From contig JALJCO010012857.1 of NCBI GenBank assembly GCA_023101725.1, positions 39,363-103,362 of the forward strand: a stretch of DNA of 64,000 nucleotides. Reading direction: 5' to 3'. The position numbers were made by a program, and so were the translations under genes. The notes under the pieces are model-generated. The model was not told where the DNA came from. It made no database searches and saw only the letters and a program-made list of their open reading frames with translations. The DNA comes from Atherinomorus stipes. Taxonomy: Eukaryota > Chordata > Actinopteri > Atheriniformes > Atherinidae. Shown piece by piece: positions 9,974 to 21,599 of this stretch (position 1 is the first letter of the stretch; each line of letters begins with the position of its first letter).

Positions 9974-12940
9974 CAGGGCCCAGTATTTCAAACATAATCC
10001 ACCAGGATTAATCCAGGTGGATTTGATTTTTTCCAGATCTGATCAGATATTGGGTATTTCAAACGAGATTTTATCCTGAAGATTTAAATCCAGATCTGTA
10101 TAGGAAATGAAATGTTGCATTAACTTAACCCAGTTATGTCAACCGGTCCCACACAACTGAGTTAGTTAAAAGTAAAATGCAGGATGCCTTTAATTCTGAA
10201 AATAAGTATTAAGTAAATCTGATTAAAGCAGGATAATTACAACATAAAAGAGTCATGTTGTAGTTGCTCAACATCATAATGTTGATCCAACAATCATGTT
10301 GATTTAAATTGAGTTACTTGAATAAACTCAACTCAACCAAAACATGCTCCACCAACACAGTAAAATTAAGTTGCTTTAACATATTCTAATATAACTTTTG
10401 TTTAATGAACCGATACGGATTTTGGTGGTTTTACTTAAATTAATCTTGCTCTTTCCATTAGATTTTATTTCATTTGACGGACAATATTGCAATCTTTATT
10501 AATCGAATTAGGGGGTACTGATAGAAAGAAATATTAGAAATATTTGTAATTTTTTCACCTACTCTACTACTACAAAAGGACCTCAACCCTTCAATTGCAG
10601 CAGGTTTTGTGGTAACAAAGGATTCTTCCTGAACAAAAGCTTAATCGTATCACATATGTGCTTAACTTATGGCAAAGAGTATAGCCTGATACCAAGAGGC
10701 GGTGTTTTTGGAAACACGTGTCCGCCATTTTGGACTGAAATAGACGTCATTCTGAATATATGGGTATGAGTGGACAAGTCTATATTCGCAGTAATAGTTG
10801 TTTTTTTTTCTATTCTCAATTAAAGTTGTAAGAGCCATTTGATTGATCTGAGATTATTTTATTTTTAAGTTGAACGAGGACCCCTGCTGGCCTTTTGGTT
10901 ATATGGTCCTATAAGATATGGATTTGTTGAAGGGTCACTGTGCTTACCCGATTGCAATAGGTAAGTGGAGAAAATGGTGGATTAGTGCACCTTGTAGACG
11001 CCAGCAGGCGTTATGAAATTTCAATTGCGTTGCATTGGATTAAATGTTTTTAGTTTCCAGTGTTAAACCGTGCCTTGGATTACTCATTTGATTTGGTAAG
11101 CTAATTACTGAAAGAACACTTTCAGCATCTAAATTTAAGTTCAACTTAGGCTACTTAAGTGGGCTATGTTGAAAATGTCAAAATTGGTACATTAATTAAT
11201 TTGGGCATAGCTGCTTTTATTAAGTTCAACTGTTCACAAAATTTACTTTTATGAGTTTACCTTTAATCCAGATGTTTTGCTCCTTTGCTGATTTCAAAGG
11301 TTTGGGCCCAAATCTGGATAATTTTTATCCTGAAAATGGGGATTAAGATAAACCCACATCAGAGGTGGATTTGAGGAGGATTTTGAAGTGTGGAAAACAA
11401 TGAGGTTGGCAGCTGCAGTCACCAACTAGGCTACACATCTTTCACTCTGAATCTGCGACATAAATCAACTCCTTTCATACTGAGGAAATATGATCACGCA
11501 ATATTTTTAAAAAAATGAAATGTTTCATACGATAGACCCAAATCTACAACAAACATCCAAAATAGCCTAGTGCTCTTGTTTCTAAATTATTTTTGCTTGA
11601 GACCTCTGTTTTTCACTTTTAAGATGTGAAGAATGTAACCAAGTTTGAAACTGCACCCATGCACAACAATTTATGCTCCAGCGATGCACTAAATTACTAA
11701 TTTTGCGGACCACTCAAAGCGCTTCAGACATAATCCAGTTCCAACCCTTTCAAACTTTTTCTCGAAAGCGGTCTTTTGTCTCTTATACCGGTTGCATCCA
11801 GACAAACGCCTCCATGTCATTAAAGAGGAAATGTTGCGGCACGTGGTTTTAAAAAATGTCCCAACACCGCTGTATATTTCAGAACTTTTATTACTTTTTA
11901 TTACTCTGTTCGCTTTATTCACTTGTTGCTGCTTTCTGCTATCCACAAAAGCCAAATGTTCTCTTCTTCTTCACTTTCTGACATCACAAGAACAATGAAC
12001 AGCGCCCCTTAGCGGCGACCCGCAAACATCATGTCACATCACTACAACAGGGATGAAAGGATGGCTTGTGCGACAAAGAACATATCTGCAACATTTTCCC
12101 GTATCTGAACGTAGCTGTAATATCAGTCCACAATTGTAAAATAAATAAAATCTGCACATAGCACAGAGATTGGTGACAGCTGATAAAGATGAATCCTGCA
12201 AAGTTCAAGTTCTGTCACAAAGTAAACATGTTGACACTCCATAAATAAAAATGCTTGCATAAATAACTGATAATCATGTTTCATTTTCACATAAATGTAT
12301 TGATTTAACTGCTTGGCAAGCATCTTACTCTTTATCTTCACCTCCTCTTGCTGAGTTGAGTGAGTCCGTTCCTTTCAAAGGACATTCTGCTGCTGAGTCT
12401 GCTCAATACTCTCGATAGTTTCTTTTACTCAAGACTTTCATTTCTCCTCTTCTTGCTGCCAAATAACAAAACACCTTTATTATGGAGCTTCCTTGATTTG
12501 TGTCTTGGACATTAAAATAATTTATGAAATATATTTATGGAAATGTTAAAAGCAGCTTATTTACAGACCGCTCTGTTTCTCAACTCCAGCTTCTCTGTAG
12601 CTGAACATACTTCTAAGTTAAAGAAGAAAAAAGAAATTTGACTGCCAGAGTTGTTTCTCTGTTTGCATTGATGGTTCAGAGTCAGCGTTGACTTATACAT
12701 GATCATATTGATCAGACACACGCTGAAGACAAGTTCTTTGTCATCATTTCCTCTTTCCTGTCAATGATCCAGTGGGAGGGACGGATTTGTAAGTCTCCAT
12801 CTAACAGGATCAGGATCATTTTGATCCAATCCACCAAAGTTTTGAAATACCCAGAGATCAATCTGAGATCCAACGACCTGAATCCAGGGATTTGGAAATG
12901 ATATTTGATCTGATTCAAAGTTTTGAAATAGTGGGCCCTG
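9974..12940. mobile_element. hAT-like DNA transposon, about 3.0 kb, or two related copies
   Basis: The left end CAGGGCCCAGTATTTCAAA and the right end (minus) CAGGGCCCACTATTTCAAA match at 18 of 19 bases. No 8-bp target duplication was seen; the left flank is the hairpin. Similar subterminal sequence (CCAGATCTG, TTTGGGCCCAAATCTGG) recurs near 11290, so a second truncated copy may be nested. No transposase frame was found. The stretch includes GTCCGCCATTTTGG near 10730. Confidence 0.55.
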
Positions 12941-13860
12941 GAGCTAAAGTTGAACAGAAAAGGAAGTTGACAGCCGCTCCTTGACATAGGGGCACCACTG
13001 TGAGCAGCAGTTACAAAGAAAGAAATTATGAAAATAAAAATATTTTAGTGTGCCTGCCCTTTCCTGAAATGTCTTAAAAATAAAGTAGAATAGTCTTGTA
13101 ATGAAATGAAATGAAAAATACTTTATTCATTTATGAATTAAAAATCAAATTACCAGAAACTCTCAAATGATCCCAGAATTTAAATAATTCAATAATTAAT
13201 TTAGTAATTACAAATTTAAATAATTCAATAATTAATTTAGTAAATACAAATTTCCTTGCATTAAAAAAGAAACTACAACAATTAAGTACTCAAACTGATA
13301 TCAAAAGTGGACCTTCTTAACCAAAGTAACCTCCCCAACACTAATATCTGTCTCCAGCCTTGACACTGAGGCCGTCAGGCATGATGAGATTTGTATAAGA
13401 AAATCTGAGAGAGAAGTTTAACCTGTAAAAACAAGTAGTTGTCAAGGGATTTACAGTTTAATCATTACTTACCAACACTCGTACAGTAGCTGTCCGAGCC
13501 TCTAAGAACGGACAGAATCCATCTGTGATTGCTGCGTTTTTATTCAGCTTATTCTATGTGGCTCACGCTTCTCAGGAAAGAATAAAAGTAAAAAATTAAG
13601 ACTAATCTAATTTGAGAACTTGGATGAAAATCTGTTTTTAAGGCATTTTAAGACCTTAAATTTAAAGTTAAGAATTTTAGACATTTTTACCCTGCAAAAA
13701 CCCTGATCAGCAAAATGGTTGTACGTTGTTACTTTTAAACATTATTTCGAAGAAATGTGCTCTCAAATTTTTATTTATCAATCGCAACCTGTTCTGTTTT
13801 GACCTAAAAAAAAAAAAATTAAAAAGTATTGCCACTTTTGCTCTCAAATCTCTTTTGATT
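12941..13860. other. No gene seen
   Basis: AT-rich DNA with the small tandem repeat at 13178-13250 and an A tract near 13807. No supported exon or RNA gene. Confidence 0.5.
13178..13250. repeat. Two-copy direct repeat, 36-bp unit
   Basis: The AT-rich unit beginning TTTAAATAATTCAATAATTA is repeated twice in tandem with one mismatch (GTAATTAC then GTAAATAC). Confidence 0.8.
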
Positions 13861-13867
13861 TCACATT

Positions 13868-14764
13868 GGCCACGTAAACTGATGGAGCGGGATCAGCGGA
13901 TATTGAAGCGCATAGTGCAAAGAGGTCACCAACTTTCTGCAGTCAATCACTACAGACCTCCAAACTTCATGTGGCCTTTAGATCAGCTCAAGAACAGTGA
14001 CAGAGAGCTTCATGGGTCTCCATGACGCTTCCATCCATCCATCACCAAGTGCAATGCAAAGCGTGGATGCAGTGGTGGAAAGCAGCCGCCACTGGGCTCT
14101 AGAGCAGTGGAGGCGTTTGCTGGAGGGACCAATCACACTTCTCCATCTGGAAATCTGATAGAGGAGTCTGTGTTTGGTGGTTGGACAACAATACTTGTCT
14201 GACTGCATAGTGCCAAGTATAAAGTTTGGTGGAGGGGGGATTATGGTGTGGGATTGTTTTTCAGGAGTTGGGCTTGGCCCCTTAGTTCCAGTGAAAGGAA
14301 CTCTGAATGCTTCAGCATACCAAGACATTCTGGACAATTCCATGATCCCAACTTTGTGGGACCAGCTTGGAGCTGGCCCCTTCCTCTTCCAACATGACTG
14401 TGCACCACAAAGCAGGTCCATAAAGACCTGGATGCAGAGTCTGGTGTGGAGGAACTGGACTGGCCTGCACAGAGTCCTGACCTCAACCCTATAGAACAGC
14501 TTTGGGATGAATTAGAGCGGAGACTGAGAGCCAGGCCTTCTGGTCCAACATCAGTGTGTGACCTCACAAATGTGCTTCTGGAAGATGGTCAAAGATTCCC
14601 ATAAACTCTCCTAAACCTTGTGGACAGCCTTCCCAGAAGATGAAGCTGTTCTAGCTGCAAAGGTGGACCAACGTCATACTGAACCCTCTGGATTAGGGAT
14701 GGGATGTAACTGAAGCTCATATGTGAGTCAAGACAGGTGAGACAATACTTTTGGAAATCTAGTG
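13868..14764 (+). pseudogene. Tc1-like transposase pseudogene, 5'-truncated element
   Basis: Pieces read MERDQRILKRIVQRGHQLSA (helix-turn-helix region), [64 protein letters not shown] and then [19 protein letters not shown] in another frame. The second catalytic region (QHDCAP) and the third ([10 protein letters not shown]) keep acidic residues. Frameshifts near 14020, 14160 and 14440 inactivate it. The right terminus ACTTTTGGAAATCTAGTGTA is at 14748-14766; the left terminus is absent. Confidence 0.85.
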
Positions 14765-14769
14765 TAAAT

Positions 14770-15814
14770 TAGCATTCATATGAATTCAAACACTGTAACA
14801 ACGCTACGAGATGTAAATGTTGCCCCCTTGAGACCATCACTTGATGGCAACTTCATTTCCAGTCTTTGAGCTCACAAGGTTTTATTTAACAGGTCACACA
14901 ACCGAAGTCCAAACAAAGAAGGTCCCCTGTGAATAATACACATATAAGGTTATATTTGGTTTGGATTAAGTTATACAGGAGAGTCCAAACCATGAAACCA
15001 GTGCCACTCGCGCATGTCAAATGCACTATGAGTGACTTGTAGAGGCATTGGTCTATATGCCTTTTGTCCTTTTTTTTAATGCTTATTTGTCTTTTAAAAT
15101 GGACCATGTGTCCGGAATAAGAACTGATGATGAAAACACAGGGTTCCCACCATTTTAAGATTTTCCAGGACAGTTTCAGGACTTTTCCAGCAGTTTCCAG
15201 TCCCCCCCCCCCCCTATGGAAAAGTTATTTTCTACAATTGTGCCTTATAATATGTGCATTAAACCAGATTGCTTCAATGGTTATTCTACATCTTTCTCTA
15301 CAAAAACAATTTTACGTGTTCAATAGACCACCTACATAAATTCCCTTAGTTTCTGTTCACTTACAATTTGCTTTGTGCATCAGACATCTGCATTCTTAAA
15401 TTTAAAAAATCCAAATCACAGCTAAAATGTATTAAAAAAAATATCATTTATTTCCAAACCTGCATTGAAAAAAGGTCAATATAAAACAATCTAAATTAAA
15501 ATGTTCCTCTAAGAAAATTGTTAGCGAGTTCAGATCCTCTGAATTCAGTTGAGGTCCTTTATCAGTTCTGGATGAAGTGATGGATTCTGTAAATTTCATC
15601 CTGTGACAGCCAGCAAAATGACCATTTTCAGCCAAAAATCCGATTCTGTACAAGAAACGGCGCAAGTCAGCACATCCTCAACATTTAAAGCACCTTTTCC
15701 TTCGTTCCACAAGGAAATAATCCGCCCACCGTACAGCTCAACACTTCAGTAACAAACTACCGAGGTGACATTTACACCACAAGGTCTGAACACAAAAAGC
15801 CACAAGCTTCCATT
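14770..15814. other. No gene seen
   Basis: Mostly AT-rich. A run of 14 C lies near 15203, and ATTTTAAGATTTTCCAGGAC at about 15151 resembles common fish repeats. No supported gene. Confidence 0.45.
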
Positions 15815-15999
15815 TTACTTCCCATCTGGTGGATTTTATTTCTTCAAATTACATGAATGCAACTTCAATTAAAGAAACTAAGAACTCCATCGGAAGAAAT
15901 CTGCGCAGCAGCTTCTGGTCCACCTGTAGGAAAAAAGAAGAGACGTTTGGTCAGCAGGATACAAAACAGCACGCTGATGTTTACAGCTACAACTAATCT

Positions 16000-16090
16000 C
16001 GCTCAGACATCCAAGGAAGGATTAAACCGTCTCAGGTCGTCAGACCTCTGGTGGAAACTACGAATGGCAGGAAAACGCGTCATCACAGCG
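16000..16090 (-). ncRNA. snord14: U14 box C/D snoRNA, copy 1
   Basis: On minus: terminal stem CGCT, C box GTGATGA, the first conserved U14 element ATTCGTAGTTTCCACCAGAG, and the second element TCCTTCCTTGGATG next to D box CTGA and closing AGCG. Both elements pair with 18S rRNA in known U14. The 91-nt length is normal. It is identical over 91 nt to copy 2. Its 3' end is 77 nt from exon 6 of the host. Confidence 0.93.
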
Positions 16091-16270
16091 AACAGCAGAA
16101 AGAAATGACCATCTGCACCACCTACCATCCTGAGAAGCTCTGCTCAGCATCGCTGGGATTCAGCCGCTTCGTCACTGGTCAAAACACAACCGAGACTTCA
16201 GCCTGAAAGAGAGAGAACAAAAAAATGAGTCCAGAAATGAAAAAATAACCAGTTATAACCAGACGCTGCT

Positions 16271-16361
16271 CGCTCAGACATCCAAGGAAGGATTAAACCG
16301 TCTCAGGTCGTCAGACCTCTGGTGGAAACTACGAATGGCAGGAAAACGCGTCATCACAGCG
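16271..16361 (-). ncRNA. snord14: U14 box C/D snoRNA, copy 2
   Basis: Same boxes and guide elements as copy 1, and identical over 91 nt. It lies 69 nt before host exon 5. The nested hAT insertion begins only 20 bases upstream of it on the minus strand, in the same intron, without touching the RNA. Confidence 0.93.
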
Positions 16362-16479
16362 AACAAACATCCTCCTAGATCAGGGAGGGGGCATCTCCGG
16401 TCCGCGAGGGCCGGCGTCCTGCAGGTATAGATGGTTTCCAAGCAACGTCACAGATGTGATGTCTGCACATTCAGGGGGC

Positions 16480-16815
16480 TTAAAGCCTGTTTGTACAGGC
16501 TTAAAGCCTGTTTGTACAGACCAAAGACACAGGCTGTTTGTACAGGCTTAAAGCCTGTTTGTACAGACCAAAGACACAGGCTGTTTGTACAGGCTTAAAG
16601 CCTGTTTGTACAGACCAAAGACACAGGCTGTTTGTACAGGCTTGTACAGGTTTGTACAAGCCTGTTTAAGCCTGTTTGTACAGGCTTTTAAGCCTGTTTG
16701 TACAGGCTTAAAGCCTGTTTGTACAGGCTTTAAGCCTGTTTGTACAGGCTTAAAGCCTGTTTGTGCTTACAGGCTTTAAGCCTGTTTGTACAGGCTTAAA
16801 GCCTGTACAAACAGC
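16480..16815. repeat. Minisatellite of self-complementary GGCTTAAAGCCTGTTTGTAC units
   Basis: Around 15 copies of a roughly 21-base unit containing the palindrome AGGCTTTAAGCCT (or AGGCTTAAAGCCT) and TGTTTGTACA. Early units alternate with a longer form containing GACCAAAGACACAGGC, whose inverse (GCCTGTGTCTTTGGTC) closes the array at 16807-16829. The open frame across it is a repeat translation. Confidence 0.9.
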
Positions 16816-17900
16816 CTGTGTCTTTGGTCTACAGCCAAACACACACTCGTATTCACACAAAGCTAAATCTGACGAAACAAGCAGAGGTCATTGGGTTTTA
16901 ACTTCTATTGTATAAATCTGTATTTTGATGACTGAAAAATACCGACTCAGTGTTGCGTTTTGTGTTTCTACTACTGTTATACTGGCTCTGCAAGGGAGTC
17001 GTCTACGGAAACTGCATTTTTCTTGTTAAAACATGGATATTATTCATGTTGGACCTCATTTGCCTGAAAAATTTGAGTGAGAAAGCGGCTTAAACTTTTG
17101 TTTAGATTGTTTAAATCATAACAGTCTGCTGTCTGCAGCAGGTTCTGCTCAGGTCTTCACCTCCTCCATGCAGGAGCAACTTTCCCTAGTCTGGATTAAA
17201 CCAGGCAGATTAAACCATCACTACGCTTGGAAAGGAGGAGATCAATAAGTCTTCCTGCTTTTGCAACGTTACGCTTTATCAAATGTGAAATCCTGGTAGC
17301 TAACTGCTAACAAGCTAATGGCATCTGATTTATGACCCCCCTCCAACCCTAACCCTCCTCTTTATTTTCTGACATTGGACAACAGGACATTACAGCCATC
17401 GGCCACGAACTCAGCCTGGTTGTGATCGACTGGTCGTGGGGGTGATACCAGTCACCCCATTACCCCCAATTTTTTATTTTGGTAGTCGACTAGAACACGG
17501 GAACAGTTCTGCCACTGTTGTGGTGTAATCCAACATGGTGACCATAGTGAAAGAATAAATCACGTAGTATAGGGGTGTCTGAAGACCAGTTACTACGATT
17601 GTCCCATCACTGGTTTTAACTGCATTGTTTTGATTTATGTAACCGAACAAATACCAGGACTTAAACATTATATTTCCCCGACATTTTCACGTCATGCTAT
17701 GACCTCATCTGCATTAAAAGTTGACTCTTGCATGTAAAACATCTTCTCATAAATACCTCCACCTAGGAGGTAATGTTTTATAATACATAATGTTTATGTG
17801 AAGCACTTTAAATTGTTCTGTGCGTGAAATGTACTATACAAATAAACTTGCTTTCCTGCCCCCTGGTCACAAGGTGTGTTGCTAAAGGGAAACTCCTAAT

Positions 17901-18822
17901 CATAGATATAAACACTAGATGCCGCCTTCGGACCTGTCGGCTGAGCCGCCATCTTGGACAGGGCTTTCTTACTTGCGGTTAGGTCCATGTCTATGGTTAG
18001 ACATGTTTCTTCGACTTCATGCCCAACTTGTCCAGCCGTCTTCAGCCGTCATTGACTCCAGACCAGAAGACTTGGACAGAACTGGACAGTCAACTCATTT
18101 AAAAGGAGTGATACCATCTAGTTTTACTTTTCCTCATCGGTTTTGCAAAGTTTGTATCATGACAAAAGAGACTTAATTATAGTGTCACATCCTTCATGTT
18201 AAAATGAAATATTCTGAGAAGAAATTTTTTAAACATCACATGGATGAGTTATTAAGTACCTGAATAATGTAGATTATTATATATTTATCTAGACTTACCA
18301 GAAATACAAACCTGATAAAGACCCTGTGAAAATGATTACACCTGGTAGGTGGAGCACAATTTTTTTTAATTAAAAGGCAATTTGTGCGTTTTGTTCTGTT
18401 TTATGATTTGAATTATAGCTCATTTCTTTATTCATTAGGCCTATATTTGTGCTCCACTACCACATATACAAGATGGATAGAGATATAGTATTTTTCAAAT
18501 ATTATAAAAAAGCAGCCTGACCAGTGTTATGTATGAGATATATAGCGTTGGTCACGCTGGTGCACCAGGCTATAAAATCATTGTGTGCATGTGGTTGTGT
18601 GTCCAAGTATGTGTGTATGTAAATGAAATAATCTATGCTTTGTCATAAATATCTATAATAAACCAAACAGCTTGAAAATTGGTTGAAAACAGTTATGGTG
18701 TATTTAAAGGGAGATAGATCTCTGCCTACACTGACTAATGCTATAAGCGGACGCAGCTTCCCCCTGCCCAAGATGGCGGCCGAACTGACGTATCGCTCCA
18801 ATGGCTTTTAGTGATATCTATG
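17901..18822. mobile_element. Nested hAT-like MITE, 922 bp, with perfect 8-bp target duplication
   Basis: The termini CATAGATAT (17901-17909) and ATATCTATG (18814-18822) are inverted repeats. CTCCTAAT flanks it exactly on both sides (17893-17900 and 18823-18830). Subterminal GAGCCGCCATCTTGGACAGG and CCCAAGATGGCGGCC are also inverted. No coding frame. Confidence 0.85.
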
Positions 18823-19040
18823 CTCCTAATACCTGCAGGATGCCGGGCCCCGAGGGCCAGAGTTGCCCACCCCTGTCCTACATCCAGATCTACGAGTGGA
18901 GGCTAAACCACCAACCTGGAATAAACGGCAACGTTTCCACCGGAGACCAGAACTGAAGCATCTTCCGTCCCGTCGCACCTGAAACAAACAGATGTTAGTC
19001 TGGAAGCAGAGGAGACGAGGCACATGATGCTGATCTGAGT

Positions 19041-19131
19041 CGCTCAGACATCCAAGGAAGGATTAAACCGTCTTTGGTCTTCAGACCTCCGGTGGAAACT
19101 ACGAATGGCAGGAAAACGCGTCATCACAGCG
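19041..19131 (-). ncRNA. snord14: U14 box C/D snoRNA, copy 3
   Basis: Terminal stem, C box GTGATGA, D box CTGA and both rRNA-complementary elements are intact. It differs from copies 1 and 2 at about four positions, all in the loop between the elements. It lies 63 nt before host exon 4. Confidence 0.93.
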
Positions 19132-19301
19132 ACAAGAACAAGATCATCATCAGCTACACTACCTACCATCCTCTGCCTCGCTGGATTCAGCTCCTTCATC
19201 ATCGGTCCAAACACCATCGAGACTTTCAGCCTGAAAACACAAAAAGATCAAAATCAGCCCTGAAATAATAAAGAATGAAAGCAGGTTAAAGCAGCTGCTC
19301 T

Positions 19302-19392
19302 CGCTCAGACATCCAAGGAAGGATTAAACCGTCTTTGGTCGTCAGACCTCCGGTGGAAACTACGAATGGCAGGAAAACGCGTCATCACAGCG
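19302..19392 (-). ncRNA. snord14: U14 box C/D snoRNA, copy 4
   Basis: All boxes and both guide elements are intact. It differs from copy 3 at one base (GGTCG against GGTCT, plus strand). It lies 72 nt before host exon 3. Confidence 0.93.
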
Positions 19393-20341
19393 AAGAGCAG
19401 AGCCAACCACCACTACCTAATGATGATGATGTCACGCCATCTTTTCTGTTGGACCAGAAACAGAGTTTCTAAAGCGTACGGCAGTGAAGGACACTCGTTC
19501 GAAGGTATGGGGATGTTAGGGATGACATGAAGCATGAGCTCCCTCTGCTGGCCGTGGGTGTGAACTGCAGCTGATGCTGGGCGCCGTCTCATCTCTGATT
19601 CAGTATAAAGTCACATTCTCATCCTCATGTTAGAGTTTCATCTGTCAGTAATGCCTTGAAAATTACCTCTGGGATAACCGAAGTATTTTTAATTTCATTT
19701 TTAAGTGATGGGAACCCCTATTAAGCACTTTTTCAGAAAGCTAGACCTGTGTTCAAGAGAAATGTTAAATTATCTTCATTATCTTTAGTTGGAAGACACT
19801 TTCTGTATTAGCTTAAAGCCTCCAAGTTTACATTGCTATATTATTTCAACAACTCAAAGTGTTTTTGGTGACTTTTTTGATTATTATTTTCATGTGAATA
19901 AAGAATTAAGGGACTTTTCAGTCAGCCAGGCATAAGTCTTTAACATAAATTTTACATTCTGTTGGTTCACAAAAGCCTCCACGACATCCTGCCGGCTCTC
20001 CGGGCCTGTTTTATTCATATTTTTTACATTTCAGATATCTTTATCAACATGTGTAAATTGCTGTCTGTCAATTTATGGGAAGATAATCGAGGACTGAACT
20101 TAAAAAGTGAAAAAATAATCATTTATCCCGGCCTTAATGCTGTTTTATGTCGTGACAGGGATACGGACATGTGTAAAATCAGCTTGCAGTAGGATGTTTT
20201 CACAAGGGAGCATGTTTTAACAGAACACCGGCACCATGAACAGATTTATTGCAAAAAGGAGGAGAACCGACTCCTGTCAGGAGATTCGAGCCTCCACATC
20301 AGCCTGCTGTAGAAATTCATTGGAACAAAGTCACCATTTTT

Positions 20342-20360
20342 TATATATATATATATATGT
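20342..20360. repeat. Short (TA)n tract
   Basis: A pure TA run of about 18 bases in the U14 host intron. Confidence 0.85.
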
Positions 20361-21599
20361 AAATAAATAAAAAGTAGTGTTAAACTGGTAAACTCACCAG
20401 TCTACATGTTCCACCGCACGTTTCTTTCTGCTTAGCCACCTCCAAGAACTTGCAGAACCCTCCATACAAGCTCAGGCTGCCAGCCTACGGTGGCCCTGAA
20501 GGCCATTTTTGGTGCTTATGGAAACCTGTTGGTACATTTACAAGGTTAATGTGGTAACAAAGAACTCTGAAGGAATAAATAAATAAATCCAAAGAAAAGT
20601 GGGACCATCTCTGGTCATCCTAACCTCATGCTGGGTCCACACTGATGTCATCAGTGGACGACCGCGGGACAAGCAGGCGCAGAAAACTCTGAAAATGAAA
20701 TTTAATTCATTTAGTCACAAATTTAATATAGAGATTTAAAAAAAAAATTCCAAGAACTTGACAACGAAAATGTTCAGATTCACAAATTATCAGTGTTGGT
20801 CAAATATCTGAGCCCGTTTTTACACAGAAACAAGAAACTACAGCCCTCCATGCCCCTTCCTGAAACAACATGAAGAAGCCTCTGACTGAACATACTGTAT
20901 AACTTATGAGGAGGATGGAGTATTTCCCCCCCACCATCCATGTAAACGTTTTTTTTAAGTAGCATGGTGCAAAAGTTTGGTGAAATATTGATCAGTTAAT
21001 CAAAATCTGGGTCCACATCTAAAATACTTCCGCGCACTAACGTGAAAAATGGCTCTGATTATATTTAATTTAATGTTTCCAGCTTTATGAACGTTGTAAA
21101 AACTATCATGTAGGTCCGTGAAACTAAAGTTTATCTTTAATGATGATCAGTTTTACTTCCAGCATTACTGAAAGCCGACCTCGTGCTTCCACCACGTGTC
21201 CAGATGCTCAACAGCTGCATCCGTTACTTTTATATAGTACAAACTACCTTTTCAGCCCGTCATTTAAAGTAAAATGCGCTTTCTGCGCAGTTCTCAGTCA
21301 GGAACATTAGTTTTAACCCTGGAACAAGAAAACCTGGAGTAAAATAAAATCATCTATGTGGTGAAAACCTGCGGTTTCACCTCTAATATTAGTTTTGCTA
21401 GAAATACCAGTTAAATTTACTTATGGTTTCAGATTAAACAGCACAACGTGGGACATGTTCTCAACCTTACCTCAACTCAATCTACCATCATCCGCGAAAT
21501 AAACTCATCATCTCACATGAAAAACGCCGAATACTTCCTCTAAATAGTTTATATAAACAGTATGAAGTTACATTTTTAGTAATTAATTAGATGATTAAG

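Larger units (their letters stand above)
16381..18875. mobile_element. Non-autonomous hAT element in a U14 host intron
   Basis: The left end begins CAGGGAGGGGGCATCTCCGG. The right end on minus begins CAGGGGTGGGCAACTCTGGC. Both continue to a shared TCCTGCAGGT. The 8-bp flanks TCCTAGAT (16373-16380) and TCCTACAT (18876-18883) match at 7 of 8, as expected of an aged hAT target duplication. It contains a minisatellite (16480-16815) and a second nested element (17901-18822). No transposase frame is present. Confidence 0.85.

Noticed and set aside
16585..16779. Repeated cysteine-containing peptide (GLKPVCTG)
   Set aside because: It is the palindromic minisatellite read in one frame.
16480..16815. 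CRISPR-like array of short repeats
   Set aside because: Units are contiguous without unique spacers, and the DNA is vertebrate.
21425..21515. Possible extra box C/D RNA on minus (ATGATGA ... CTGA) in the first host intron
   Set aside because: No terminal stem, no known guide, and about 740 nt from the next exon instead of about 70.
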